Positions 1-7,705 of a stretch of 9,384 nt of DNA are shown in pieces. This DNA comes from Schaedlerella sp. (GTDB lineage Bacteria > Bacillota > Clostridia > Lachnospirales > Lachnospiraceae). The position numbers and the translations under genes are program-made. Position 1 is the first letter of the stretch. Every line of letters starts with the position of its first letter. Below the pieces are notes generated by a model, which searched no databases, was not told the origin of the DNA, and saw only the letters and a list, made by a program, of their open reading frames with translations. Where the stretch lies: contig JAHHTO010000093.1 of NCBI GenBank assembly GCA_020024595.1, forward strand, positions 1-9,384, in the 5' to 3' direction.

Positions 1-367
1 GCATAAACCAAATATATATTTGTACCCTTTCCAAGTAAACTTAACAGAATACAATGTAATATCTCCTGATGGCAATACAATTTCATAAACATAACAGTCA
101 TACCAATTATAATTTGCAAACCAATAACCATCTTCTGGAATCTGATGAACATAACCCAAACGATACAGATTCAATAAAAGTACGCGGTTATACTCTCTGA
201 TTTCATTTGTCTCCCAGCGGATTCCTACAATAGAACCTTTTATTTCGCACACTGTCTAGCTGGGACAATACATCAGATTTCGAGAGGAAGAATACCATCT
301 CGCAGAATAAGTGGACAGGCACAACACCCAATAACACTACAACGATGTTGCTCAATCGTTTTTTCAT
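1..367 (-). pseudogene. Broken small secreted-protein gene, 3' end beyond window
   Basis: A start at 367 follows a good ribosome binding site (AAGGAG, about 8 nt upstream) and opens with a signal-like sequence (MKKRLSNIVVVLLGVV), but this frame stops at TGA 205-203 after 54 codons. The next frame is open from 255 to the window edge for 85 codons and reads as convincing protein, rich in Tyr and Trp (for example WFANYNWYDCYVYEIVLPSG, then LYSVKFTWKGYKYIFG). In that same second frame, just upstream, comes a stretch resembling a signal-peptidase region (LSTYSARWYSSS), followed by TAG at 258-256. The simplest reading is one secreted protein broken by a frame change in roughly 290-330 and a nonsense codon at 256-258. 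I do not recognise the family. The promoter and ribosome binding site remain intact, which suggests recent decay or sequencing error. Confidence 0.6.
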
Positions 368-426
368 CACACTCACTCCTTATTAAAATCCACAGATTTT
401 ATAAAAACGCTGTTTGCCTGCCCAAT

Positions 427-456
427 ATTATATAAAATGGCTTTTTCTCTTATCAA
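427..456 (-). promoter_or_regulatory. Sigma-A-type promoter of the broken secreted-protein gene
   Basis: Read on the minus strand, TTGATA (456-451) and TATAAT (432-427) are separated by 18 bp. Transcription would begin near 420, leaving a leader of about 50 nt before the ATG at 367. The match to the housekeeping consensus is strong, and it lies after the hairpin that closes the preceding operon. Confidence 0.65.
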
Positions 457-475
457 TCTTTTAATACATTGTAAG

Positions 476-508
476 AAGCCCAGCTCGATATGAAATCAAA
501 CTGGGCTT
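476..508 (-). terminator. Hairpin closing the PTS operon (repeat copy 1)
   Basis: Arms AAGCCCAG (476-483) and CTGGGCTT (501-508) pair perfectly over 8 bp around a 17-nt loop. The hairpin starts 22 nt after the stop codon of the SIS-domain gene, where an operon terminator is expected. There is no long T-tract immediately after it on the minus strand, so it may be a weak or factor-assisted terminator, or may act as a 3' end stabiliser. The whole 33-nt unit recurs at 7957-7989 with the same loop. Confidence 0.55.
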
Positions 509-530
509 GCTGTCATAATAATTTTTACAA

Positions 531-1526
531 TTAGTAATGCAATCTTCTATAATAACGACGGATATCCATTGGATGGCGGGTCTCAATTTCCATATGTACA
601 TCTACACGATTGTTGATGCAGCGCAGCACCAGATGGGAAATATGACCGCGATACTTTTCGCTGATTCCCTTGAGTTCATAGTCTTTGGTGTCTACAACCG
701 TGTAATTTTCGCAGATATTCGGAATAAAGTTCACAACCCTTTCCGATAACGGGCGCTGTGCATCTTCTCCCACATATATGGTGATTGGTGTATGCTTTGT
801 CACAATTTCAAACATACCATGAAAAAACTCTGGCGCAGAAATGGACTTTGTCTTGATCCACAGTTGTTCTTCCCAAGTACACATCGCATAAGAATATGTT
901 GCGCCCCACTGGGTTCCAGCACCGACAAAGTAATGGATTTCATCATCACAATGCTTTTTTGCATACGCTACAGCAAACTCTTCTGCCTGCTTCTCTACAT
1001 CCACCAGCGCAACTGCCAGATGCTGATCGAACTCCTGATACATATCTTCATAGTCTGGGAATTCGCCATTGTTGAACATAAAGCGATCCGCAACCATGAA
1101 GAACTTGAGCTGTTCATTGACCGGATATACGATGCTGTAATCTATCATATCTAACAGAGCAGCTTTGTCATAGTCCAAAAATCCGATGACCTTCGCGCCA
1201 GCTTCCTTGCTCTTTTTGACAGCCTCCACAACTTCCTTTGTGTTGCCTGTTACAGAGGAAAGGACAACTACAGTGCCTTCATGGATTCGCTTATTTCCTG
1301 TTGTCAGATATTCCGCTGCATTTTCTGCCCATGTTTCAATGGCAGACATTTCTTTCATATGGACAGTTGCCTGCATGCCGCTTGCCCATGTTCCACCGAT
1401 TCCCAGCCAGCAAATGTTGGAATATCCCGCTTTGCAGATTTCATCGACGATCTCATTGATGCGTGCGCGGAGTGCCAATGCACCATTTACACTATCAAGC
1501 TTTGCCTGTTCATTAAACTTAATCAT
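531..1526 (-). CDS. SIS-domain phosphosugar deglycase, FrlB/Gfr-like
   Basis: This 331-aa protein resembles FrlB (fructoselysine-6-phosphate deglycase) and the Gfr deglycases, which cleave a 6-phosphorylated sugar-amine adduct into hexose 6-phosphate and free amino acid in the cytoplasm. Visible motifs are a first SIS-domain turn (GIGGTWASG, 42-50), the phosphate-binding Ser/Thr loop (SSVTGNT, 90-96), and PEFFHGMFE (232-240), matching the FrlB GEFRHGPLE region that carries the catalytic Glu and His (here E233, H236). The C terminus RHPMDIRRYYRRLHY resembles the FrlB ending around RRYY. Length matches the family (about 340). The open frame continues upstream to 1829, but ATG 1526 is chosen because it follows GAAAGGAAAG and the extra sequence overlaps IID. 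It is last in the operon, 89 nt after IID. Another phosphorylated glycated amine could be the substrate. Confidence 0.8.
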   Translation of the reverse strand: MIKFNEQAKLDSVNGALALRARINEIVDEICKAGYSNICWLGIGGTWASGMQATVHMKEMSAIETWAENAAEYLTTGNKRIHEGTVVVLSSVTGNTKEVVEAVKKSKEAGAKVIGFLDYDKAALLDMIDYSIVYPVNEQLKFFMVADRFMFNNGEFPDYEDMYQEFDQHLAVALVDVEKQAEEFAVAYAKKHCDDEIHYFVGAGTQWGATYSYAMCTWEEQLWIKTKSISAPEFFHGMFEIVTKHTPITIYVGEDAQRPLSERVVNFIPNICENYTVVDTKDYELKGISEKYRGHISHLVLRCINNRVDVHMEIETRHPMDIRRYYRRLHY

Positions 1527-1615
1527 TGTATATTCTTTCCTTTCTTTTCCGTTAAAGTAGAAAGCTCTGCAAACTACCTTATATGGATTTTTTATCTCTT
1601 GATACTTGCTTGTAT

Positions 1616-2437
1616 TTAGCCTGCAAGGATACCAAAATATGCACCGATCACGCCAATAATCATAGTTCCAAAAATCAGAAGCACGGGGTTTACCTTTTTC
1701 TTCAGCAAGAAGAAATATGCCCATGTTCCGCCGAGACCAATGAGTCCAGGCATGATACCATCCAAAATCGACTGCAAGGTGGTTACCGTTTCTCCAACAT
1801 GGGACAGCTCGATATTGAGAGTCGTCCAAACCATATCTTTTGACATACAGCCAATGACCATGACACCAAGGATACTTGCGGCTGCCAAAAGCTTGTCCAT
1901 CAGACCATTTTCCTGCATCTTTTTTAGATAGTTGAAGCCGATATTATATCCAAAATGTGCGCCGAAATATCGGATGATAAAGCATGGGATATTATACAGC
2001 AGGAAATAAAGAACTGGTCCCATAAGATTTCCTGCCTGCGCCAAGGAGATCCCGATACCCACCGCAATGACACGAAGACAACCAACGAAAATAGAATCGC
2101 CAATACCAGATAAAGGACCCATAAGCGCTGTCTTAATGCTCGAAATCGCTTCGTCCTCTACTTCTCCACGCGCCTTCATTTCTTCCATAGAGGTCACGAC
2201 GCCGCCAACAAAGGGGGCAAGCTGCGGTGTGATATTAAAGAACTCTACATGGCGCTTTAATGCCTCTTTATATCCCTCTGGATCATTTGCATAGATCTTT
2301 TTGAGATTGTTATTCACCATCATCGCAAATGCAATATGCATCTGACGTTCGTAGTTCCAGGAAAACTCCATACCAAGAGAGCCTTGGTTAAATGCCATCT
2401 TGGTCAGATCTTTTTTTGTGATATTAGAAGTCGTCAT
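1616..2437 (-). CDS. PTS mannose-family IID membrane subunit
   Basis: This 273-aa protein is the IID half of the membrane channel, working with IIC to bring the sugar in as IIB phosphorylates it. Family features are visible: a cytoplasmic N-terminal part with FSWNYERQMHIAFA and EFFNITPQLAPFVGGVV, then GPLSGIGDSIFVGCLRVIAVGIG, and hydrophobic C-terminal segments ending at YFGILAG. Length is usual for IID (270-300). The start at 2437 is preferred over the upstream in-frame ATG because AGGAGGTG lies 7 nt before it. The first 14 nt overlap the end of IIC, so translation is probably coupled. IID identity is secure. Substrate preference cannot be read from the sequence and is inferred from the neighbouring epimerase and deglycase. 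Confidence 0.92.
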   Translation of the reverse strand: MTTSNITKKDLTKMAFNQGSLGMEFSWNYERQMHIAFAMMVNNNLKKIYANDPEGYKEALKRHVEFFNITPQLAPFVGGVVTSMEEMKARGEVEDEAISSIKTALMGPLSGIGDSIFVGCLRVIAVGIGISLAQAGNLMGPVLYFLLYNIPCFIIRYFGAHFGYNIGFNYLKKMQENGLMDKLLAAASILGVMVIGCMSKDMVWTTLNIELSHVGETVTTLQSILDGIMPGLIGLGGTWAYFFLLKKKVNPVLLIFGTMIIGVIGAYFGILAG

Positions 2438-3203
2438 CTTCTGGCACCTCCTGTTGTACCGCTTCTGCTGCAACAGCAACGTTCTTATCTAAAAAGTTGA
2501 ACTTGACCAGTACCAAAATGACACCCAAAATAGCAACCCCCAGTACAGGAACACCCATATAAGCAGCCAGGACAAATCCCAGGAAATAATATGGGATATT
2601 TTGCTTATTGATGGTCATGCGCATCAGCATTGCAAAGCCAAGTGCAGGCAGCAGACCAGCAGCGGCTGCCATTCCGTTTGTCACAAACTCTGGAATCGCA
2701 TTGATCATATTTCCGACTGCTTCACTGCCTAAGTAAAACGCAAAGAATACCAATAAAAATCGACGAACGACCGTAATCAGACCGATGAGCCAATGTGTAA
2801 ACACAACACCCTTGTAGTTTCCATCTTCTGCATATCGATCTGTCCAACGCAGGATAATAGAATTAAACACATTACAGAAGTTTCCGATGGCCTGAGAAAC
2901 GAGTGCAATTGGCATAGCCAAAGTAACAGCCGTTTCAATCCCCTTACCTGTGGAAAGTGCAAAAGCAGTCGCAAGTACACCTCCAACAATGGTATCTGGT
3001 GGGATATATGCGCCCACACTGACAGCACCCATAAAGAATAATTCCAGACTAGCCCCAATTACGATCGATTCTTCTACATGTCCAAGAATCAACCCAACGA
3101 GTGGAGCCAAAACAATTGGGCGGTTAATGTAGAGCGAACCCATCTGGTCTCCCAATACACCAATAGCCGCAACCAATCCAATTAAAATTGCAGGTAATAT
3201 CAT
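2424..3203 (-). CDS. PTS mannose-family IIC membrane subunit
   Basis: This 259-aa, very hydrophobic protein is the IIC permease subunit. It shows the family's early part (GDQMGSLYINRPIVLAPLVG, then LGHVEESIVIGASLELFFMG) and GAYIPPDTIVGGVLATAFAL, which belongs to the transport core. Several membrane segments follow, and the C-terminal tail is charged and probably cytoplasmic (QQEVPEDDDF). The ATG at 3203 follows AAGGGAGAG (3210-3218) by 6 nt. It lies 34 nt after IIB. Its last codons contain the AGGAGGTG ribosome binding site and start codon of IID, so the acidic tail may owe part of its sequence to that overlap. Confidence 0.92.
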   Translation of the reverse strand: MILPAILIGLVAAIGVLGDQMGSLYINRPIVLAPLVGLILGHVEESIVIGASLELFFMGAVSVGAYIPPDTIVGGVLATAFALSTGKGIETAVTLAMPIALVSQAIGNFCNVFNSIILRWTDRYAEDGNYKGVVFTHWLIGLITVVRRFLLVFFAFYLGSEAVGNMINAIPEFVTNGMAAAAGLLPALGFAMLMRMTINKQNIPYYFLGFVLAAYMGVPVLGVAILGVILVLVKFNFLDKNVAVAAEAVQQEVPEDDDF

Positions 3204-3237
3204 CTTGTTCTCTCCCTTCGTTCAGATTGCCTCATTC

Positions 3238-3708
3238 TTATAAAACATTTTGTACAGAGACACTGCTTTCACTTGCTAACTGACGAATTTCAACTTCTAA
3301 CCCACTATTCAGCATTGCCTGAATATCTTTCTCATCCTGTTCACCAACAAAAATTGCTTTACTGATCTGTCGATATCCTTCTTGTTTTTTTGAGCCCCCC
3401 AGGTTAATGCTCCGAATCGTCGGAATCTCCTTACTCAGGCGATAGGCATCATGGATTGTTTGAACCACAATCAGCAGATTATATTTATCTGTAACACCGC
3501 TGTTGATTGCCTGAATCGAATCTGCAATGCTCTTAATGACCAGCTTGACCCCCGCCGGTTTTCCCAGCTTCAATGTGGTTTTCCACATTTCATCATTCAC
3601 AACTGAATCACTTGCCACCAAAATACAGTCTGCCTGTACCGCATTGGTCCAAGAAAAAGCAACCTGCCCATGCAGCAAACGATGATCCACTCGACATAAT
3701 TTAATCAT
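3238..3708 (-). CDS. PTS mannose-family IIB phosphotransfer subunit
   Basis: This 156-aa cytoplasmic subunit takes phosphate from IIA on a histidine and passes it to the incoming sugar. The active-site motif VDHRLLHGQV gives His13 as the phosphorylated residue. The rest fits IIB of this family: W20 region, ILVASDSVVNDE, PAGVKLVIKS, and INLGG near residue 103. Length is slightly below the usual 160 but complete. The ATG at 3708 follows GGAGGG with 7 nt spacing, and that ribosome binding site overlaps the IIA stop codon. In LevR-regulated systems the IIB protein also phosphorylates PRD2 of the regulator to lower its activity when substrate is absent; the same is likely here, with His840 of the regulator as target. 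Confidence 0.92.
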   Translation of the reverse strand: MIKLCRVDHRLLHGQVAFSWTNAVQADCILVASDSVVNDEMWKTTLKLGKPAGVKLVIKSIADSIQAINSGVTDKYNLLIVVQTIHDAYRLSKEIPTIRSINLGGSKKQEGYRQISKAIFVGEQDEKDIQAMLNSGLEVEIRQLASESSVSVQNVL

Positions 3709-3719
3709 ATATTTCCCTC

Positions 3720-4133
3720 CTAAAATTCATCTTCCTCTTGTGATTCTACCGTAAGATCATTACAATAAATCATTCCTTCTTTGGCTTCCTGCAGTCCCTG
3801 CCGAATAATTTCTGCCGCATCCTGATCCTCCTGCATGAATAAATTCATCAAAAGCGGTAAATTCATCCCCGTAACAAGATGGAGCTTCTTGGGCACAATA
3901 TATTTCATCCATTCATTGTTTACGCTTCCACCAAAGACATCTGTGCACACAATGATCTCGTCTTCTGGCGGAATCTCCTGCAATGTTTGCGCTACCAGAT
4001 CTTTGATATCCTGCCCTTCCTCAACATAAGCGGTGATAATATGTACATTTTCCTGTTCTCCCATAATAATTTTCACCGAATTATAGATCCCTTGTGAAAA
4101 TGTTCCATGGCTCGACAAAATAAAATGTCTCAT
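3720..4133 (-). CDS. PTS mannose-family IIA subunit
   Basis: This 137-aa cytoplasmic protein accepts phosphate from HPr and gives it to IIB. The N terminus RHFILSSHGTFSQGI places the active-site histidine at position 9. CTDVFGGSVNNEWM (from about 63) and VTGMNLPLLMNL are the other conserved blocks of the family. It is a stand-alone IIA, not fused to IIB as in E. coli ManX. The start codon directly follows the TGA of the epimerase gene (TGAATG), with GGGGAGG (4142-4148) 8 nt upstream, so the genes are translationally coupled. Its C terminus, EEDEF, resembles those of the regulator and IIC. Confidence 0.93.
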   Translation of the reverse strand: MRHFILSSHGTFSQGIYNSVKIIMGEQENVHIITAYVEEGQDIKDLVAQTLQEIPPEDEIIVCTDVFGGSVNNEWMKYIVPKKLHLVTGMNLPLLMNLFMQEDQDAAEIIRQGLQEAKEGMIYCNDLTVESQEEDEF

Positions 4134-4967
4134 TCAGGTTTCCTCCCCTCTTAGCTTTGAAAAGGCCGTCAAAGTTTTTTCTTCTGCCAACCAAGGCTTT
4201 TCATAATACCTTGAAGTTGCTGTTTCCAATGACAAATATCCGTTGTACTGGTTTTTTCTGAGACATGCGAGATCTGTCTGCAAATCACGTGCGCCATCCG
4301 ACCACGCCAAATGCCCGGTTGGATTGCCGTCTACAAAGTGTGTGTGAATAATATCACTGCCAAAAGCATCAAAATAATCTTGTATGGTATTCTCCGCTCG
4401 CGCCATTGCACCAAAGTCAATGCACACCTTTAAAGATGGATGATTCAATTCCTTCAAATAGCGCTGCAAATCTGCAACGGAATTGACAAGGACAGATTCA
4501 TCTGGCTGTAATGCCTCCATTGCCATCAAAATATCTTTGGACTTCGCATATTCACAGATTCGATACATCATAGAAAGTGACCGATTCCAGGCGTCCTCTT
4601 TGGGTTCATCATAGTACGCCCAGCCGCTTGTAATCAAAACATGCTGCGCTTTCACTGCACATGCAAGATCGACCATGCGGCAATAGTAGCGATAAATTTC
4701 TTCTTGCCGTGTCGGCGATGCAATGTGATTGGGCTTTGGATTTGTTTGTTCAGGACAGATCCCGATCATTCGAACTCCATACTGCTTTGAAAGCGCAAGC
4801 AAACTGGAAATATCATCATTTCTGTGGGCATCCACATAAAAATGCATCGGTCCTGTCCAGATTTCCGCCTGTGTAATTGCATGCTTCTGCATTTCTTGAA
4901 AAAAACGTTCTAAGGAATAAAATCGGTAATGTGAGTTCATTCCGCAAATTCGATCTCTAAAACTCAT
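4134..4967 (-). CDS. Sugar epimerase, xylose-isomerase-like TIM barrel, FrlC-like
   Basis: This 277-aa protein belongs to the xylose-isomerase-like TIM barrel superfamily and most resembles FrlC, which interconverts fructoselysine and psicoselysine at C3. Candidate metal ligands sit on successive strands: E151 (MAMEAL), D184 (VCIDFG), H210 (IHTHFVDG) and E248 (LSLETAT), as in ketose 3-epimerases. The segment RICEYAKSKDILMAMEALQP is close to the matching FrlC segment. Length equals FrlC (about 276). ATG 4967 is chosen over the upstream in-frame ATG at 5021 because GGGAGAAG immediately precedes it; it overlaps the regulator by 11 nt. It lies next to the PTS genes, so its substrate may be phosphorylated, unlike in the kinase-dependent frl pathway. 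Epimerase type is fairly sure; the exact sugar is not. Confidence 0.78.
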   Translation of the reverse strand: MSFRDRICGMNSHYRFYSLERFFQEMQKHAITQAEIWTGPMHFYVDAHRNDDISSLLALSKQYGVRMIGICPEQTNPKPNHIASPTRQEEIYRYYCRMVDLACAVKAQHVLITSGWAYYDEPKEDAWNRSLSMMYRICEYAKSKDILMAMEALQPDESVLVNSVADLQRYLKELNHPSLKVCIDFGAMARAENTIQDYFDAFGSDIIHTHFVDGNPTGHLAWSDGARDLQTDLACLRKNQYNGYLSLETATSRYYEKPWLAEEKTLTAFSKLRGEET

Positions 4968-7701
4968 CTTCTCCCTGCACCTTTCTGTCATCATTGGCGA
5001 TATACTCATACAGATAGGCAATTTCGGAAATCGGCATCTCTATATGATAGTGCTGCAGCAGTACATCAAAACTCTGATGCACTTGTTCAATAAAATCCTG
5101 ATGCAGTGCAATAAACTCTGACAGGTTTTCACATTTATCAAAGGCTGTTTTGGTGACTGCACGCTCTACAAGGAAACAAACATGAATATAAATACCAATA
5201 ATTGTCCGGCTCTGGAATTTCTTCTGCATGAGAAGCTGTAAATTTTGTACCGAATCACTTACAAAATCCAATAACTTCGGCGCATTCAAAATCGTCAGGT
5301 TTTCCATGACGGACTGCATTGAAAAATTCTTTAACAGTCGTCGGTTGAACTCCTCAATTTCTTCCTCATCCAGATATGGCTGCAATACATGGTTTACAAC
5401 ATCAATGTCCTTAAAACTCATGATTTCTTCCAGCGAAACACTGGTAACACGTTTGAGTTTTAAGCTATACGGCTTGACCATGAGCACCACATCATATTTC
5501 TGAAAGAGTGAGTCACTCTTTTTATTCTTCATCAAGATGTTATAGTCATACTCAATGAATTTAAGATCGATACTCCGCGGCAGACTCTCCCGAAACAGGT
5601 GACTCAATTTTTCACTGACAGCCACACCCACATCATTCGTAAATACGATTGCCTTATCCTTCTTTGCCAGTGACAGAACTTTATAATGACACTGATTTTC
5701 GGCACAGGCTTCGCTTAACAGGGTTTCGAGGTTATAATGCTGCATGATCTTATTGCCAATATTAAGCGCCAAGGAAGTGGAAATATTATTGATCACCCCT
5801 ACATTCACGCTATCAGCGATCCCATCTCCCAGCCCCTCCAGAGATCCCATATCAACCAGAAGGATGATATTCTTTAAATATGTATTGTTCTCAATAAACA
5901 CATTGAGCTTATGGCTGATCTCATCGACTGGCATATCCAGCGGCATATCGATTGCCTCGAATACATACATCCCCAAAAGTGAATTAGCCGCGTCTGCAAT
6001 TGACGATGCAGTCGAATATCCATGACTCAGGATGATGCCTACGGTATCCTGCGCGCGAAGATCCTTGTTGTACATTCGAATATTTAACATCAGAAATATC
6101 TTATTCATATCCGATAGGCGGACATTGAGCGCCGTTTGCAGTTGCTTTATGATCTGACCTGCAATAATAGATTCATCTGCCAGCGTCTCGGACATTTTTT
6201 GCAGGCAATCAGAAATATCTTTCTGATGATTAATCTCCCACTGATTTAATAAAGATGTATTGCGCCCAGTAGATAGGATCATACGTGTCAAAACATATGC
6301 ACAATTTACAGGTAAAATAATATTTTTTGCATTTCTAACAACATTCAGCACATCGATCACGATATTTTTCATGGTATCAATTCGAGCATCCCGATAGGGT
6401 TCATCAAAAACCAAAATATCATAATAATGTCTGACCGCCTCTTGACCCAACTCAAAAAAGTGTGATATGGAGTATTTACCTGCCGCCATATCCAAATATG
6501 CTTGCAGCATCTGCTCCCACATTTGTAATATTTTTTTGCCAAGCTCATGCCGCTCAAAAGAATCGATGCGAACAAAGATATCATCCTCTCTTTCGTAGCG
6601 CTCCACACTAATCTGCTGCAATAAATAGATTGGCAAATGGTAGATACGAACTTCCATATACTCTTTGTCTTGCGCTTCACTAAAAGCATTTGCACAGATT
6701 GCTTTTACAGATTTTTGAAGTTCATTGATGTTACTTTCAAACTGATAATCCACCAAAAAGTGCTTTAGCTTTTCAGAAATCAAAATATGACGCTTGGAGC
6801 GCTCCTGTTCTTGCTGAAAAAATTGGACAACCAACTGTGTACGTTCGTCTTCACTCCGCTCTGACAAAGATGGAATATGACATAAAATTGGAATATTCAA
6901 TAATAAATTAGAGTTTAGAACCAACCGTGGATCTTTTTCTACGCACAAAATAATTCGTACTTTACTTTGCACATGAACCGCACCATTATGTACTCTTGTG
7001 AAGCGACCATACCGCATAAAGTCAGCCAGTTTTTCTTGAACCACATCACATAAATACATCGCATCTTGGATACACAACAAACTGCCCTCTGCTTTTTCCA
7101 ACAAACCTTTATGTATTTGACCGTTTTGTTCATAGCCAAATAATTCTGCCATCTGCTCTTGAGCAGTTTCTCGATGCAATGCCTTTTTGATATATAATTG
7201 AAAAGGCTGTTTTGATTGCAGATTGTTTTGACAAAACTCAAGCATACAGCGCACAAGATATCTCTTGCCAGAACCCTTTTCTCCATAAAGCACCATCGGC
7301 AATCCATCTGGATATAAAAGCGCCGACTTTATTTGGGAAATCGGATAGCTAAGGCTACCTTCGCAGCCGATCGCCTTTTGAAAATCCTTCAATTCCGGTG
7401 CGCTATGCTTTAATTCTGACAGCAATTCCTGGATTGAAAGATATTCACTACTTTTCAAAACCACATGATAGTTCTGCTCTAAGCTGCTTCTGGATAGATA
7501 ATACACTGGACGAGAACTGATCTTAATTACCTTTTCATCCTTCACAAGCTCATTCAAATATTGCGAAGTCAAAGATCGAGAGATATTGAGTTCTTTACTG
7601 ATCGCAATTGTTGTAAAATCAGAAAGACAATCGATCTGACACTGATGCGATATTTTTTGAAGATAATTATAGATCTGTTGTTTGGATGTGATCTGATTCA
7701 T
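4957..7701 (-). CDS. LevR-family PRD regulator with degenerate AAA+ domain
   Basis: A 914-aa regulator, close to B. subtilis LevR in length (about 935). Domain order: winged helix (1-70; ISRSLTSQYLNELVKDEKVIKISSRPVYY region), AAA+ domain (about 120-340), PRD1 (about 380-545), EIIA-Man-like (about 550-640), EIIB-Gat-like (about 680-745), PRD2 (about 805-905). His560 (ILSHGYSTASS) and His840 (GIYIHVCFLVER) match the histidines that HPr and EIIB phosphorylate in LevR. The AAA+ domain is degraded: Walker A GEKGSGKR has Arg for Ser/Thr, Walker B reads LLCIQD, GAFTGA is absent after LFGYE, and no FTRRIP motif occurs near 262-272. The PRD1 histidine and EIIB cysteine also appear lost. ATG 7701 follows AGGAGGTG. 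It probably controls its own operon, perhaps through sigma-A promoters. Family assignment is firm; mechanism is inferred. Confidence 0.88.
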   Translation of the reverse strand: MNQITSKQQIYNYLQKISHQCQIDCLSDFTTIAISKELNISRSLTSQYLNELVKDEKVIKISSRPVYYLSRSSLEQNYHVVLKSSEYLSIQELLSELKHSAPELKDFQKAIGCEGSLSYPISQIKSALLYPDGLPMVLYGEKGSGKRYLVRCMLEFCQNNLQSKQPFQLYIKKALHRETAQEQMAELFGYEQNGQIHKGLLEKAEGSLLCIQDAMYLCDVVQEKLADFMRYGRFTRVHNGAVHVQSKVRIILCVEKDPRLVLNSNLLLNIPILCHIPSLSERSEDERTQLVVQFFQQEQERSKRHILISEKLKHFLVDYQFESNINELQKSVKAICANAFSEAQDKEYMEVRIYHLPIYLLQQISVERYEREDDIFVRIDSFERHELGKKILQMWEQMLQAYLDMAAGKYSISHFFELGQEAVRHYYDILVFDEPYRDARIDTMKNIVIDVLNVVRNAKNIILPVNCAYVLTRMILSTGRNTSLLNQWEINHQKDISDCLQKMSETLADESIIAGQIIKQLQTALNVRLSDMNKIFLMLNIRMYNKDLRAQDTVGIILSHGYSTASSIADAANSLLGMYVFEAIDMPLDMPVDEISHKLNVFIENNTYLKNIILLVDMGSLEGLGDGIADSVNVGVINNISTSLALNIGNKIMQHYNLETLLSEACAENQCHYKVLSLAKKDKAIVFTNDVGVAVSEKLSHLFRESLPRSIDLKFIEYDYNILMKNKKSDSLFQKYDVVLMVKPYSLKLKRVTSVSLEEIMSFKDIDVVNHVLQPYLDEEEIEEFNRRLLKNFSMQSVMENLTILNAPKLLDFVSDSVQNLQLLMQKKFQSRTIIGIYIHVCFLVERAVTKTAFDKCENLSEFIALHQDFIEQVHQSFDVLLQHYHIEMPISEIAYLYEYIANDDRKVQGEDEF

Positions 7702-7705
7702 CCTG

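Noticed and set aside
1527..1615. Possible separate promoter or attenuator between IID and the SIS gene
   Set aside because: The 89-nt gap shows no clear -35/-10 pair and no stable hairpin by eye.
537..1619. Plus-strand open frames opposite the SIS gene
   Set aside because: They are antisense shadows of a well-supported gene, with no ribosome binding sites or recognisable protein features.
1527..1829. 101-codon N-terminal extension of the SIS protein
   Set aside because: It runs across the IID coding region, has no SIS-family content, and a ribosome binding site marks ATG 1526.
2424..2450. IIC acidic C-terminal tail PEDDDF resembling the protein-binding tip of SSB
   Set aside because: It coincides with the ribosome binding site and start of IID, and the protein is clearly a membrane PTS subunit.
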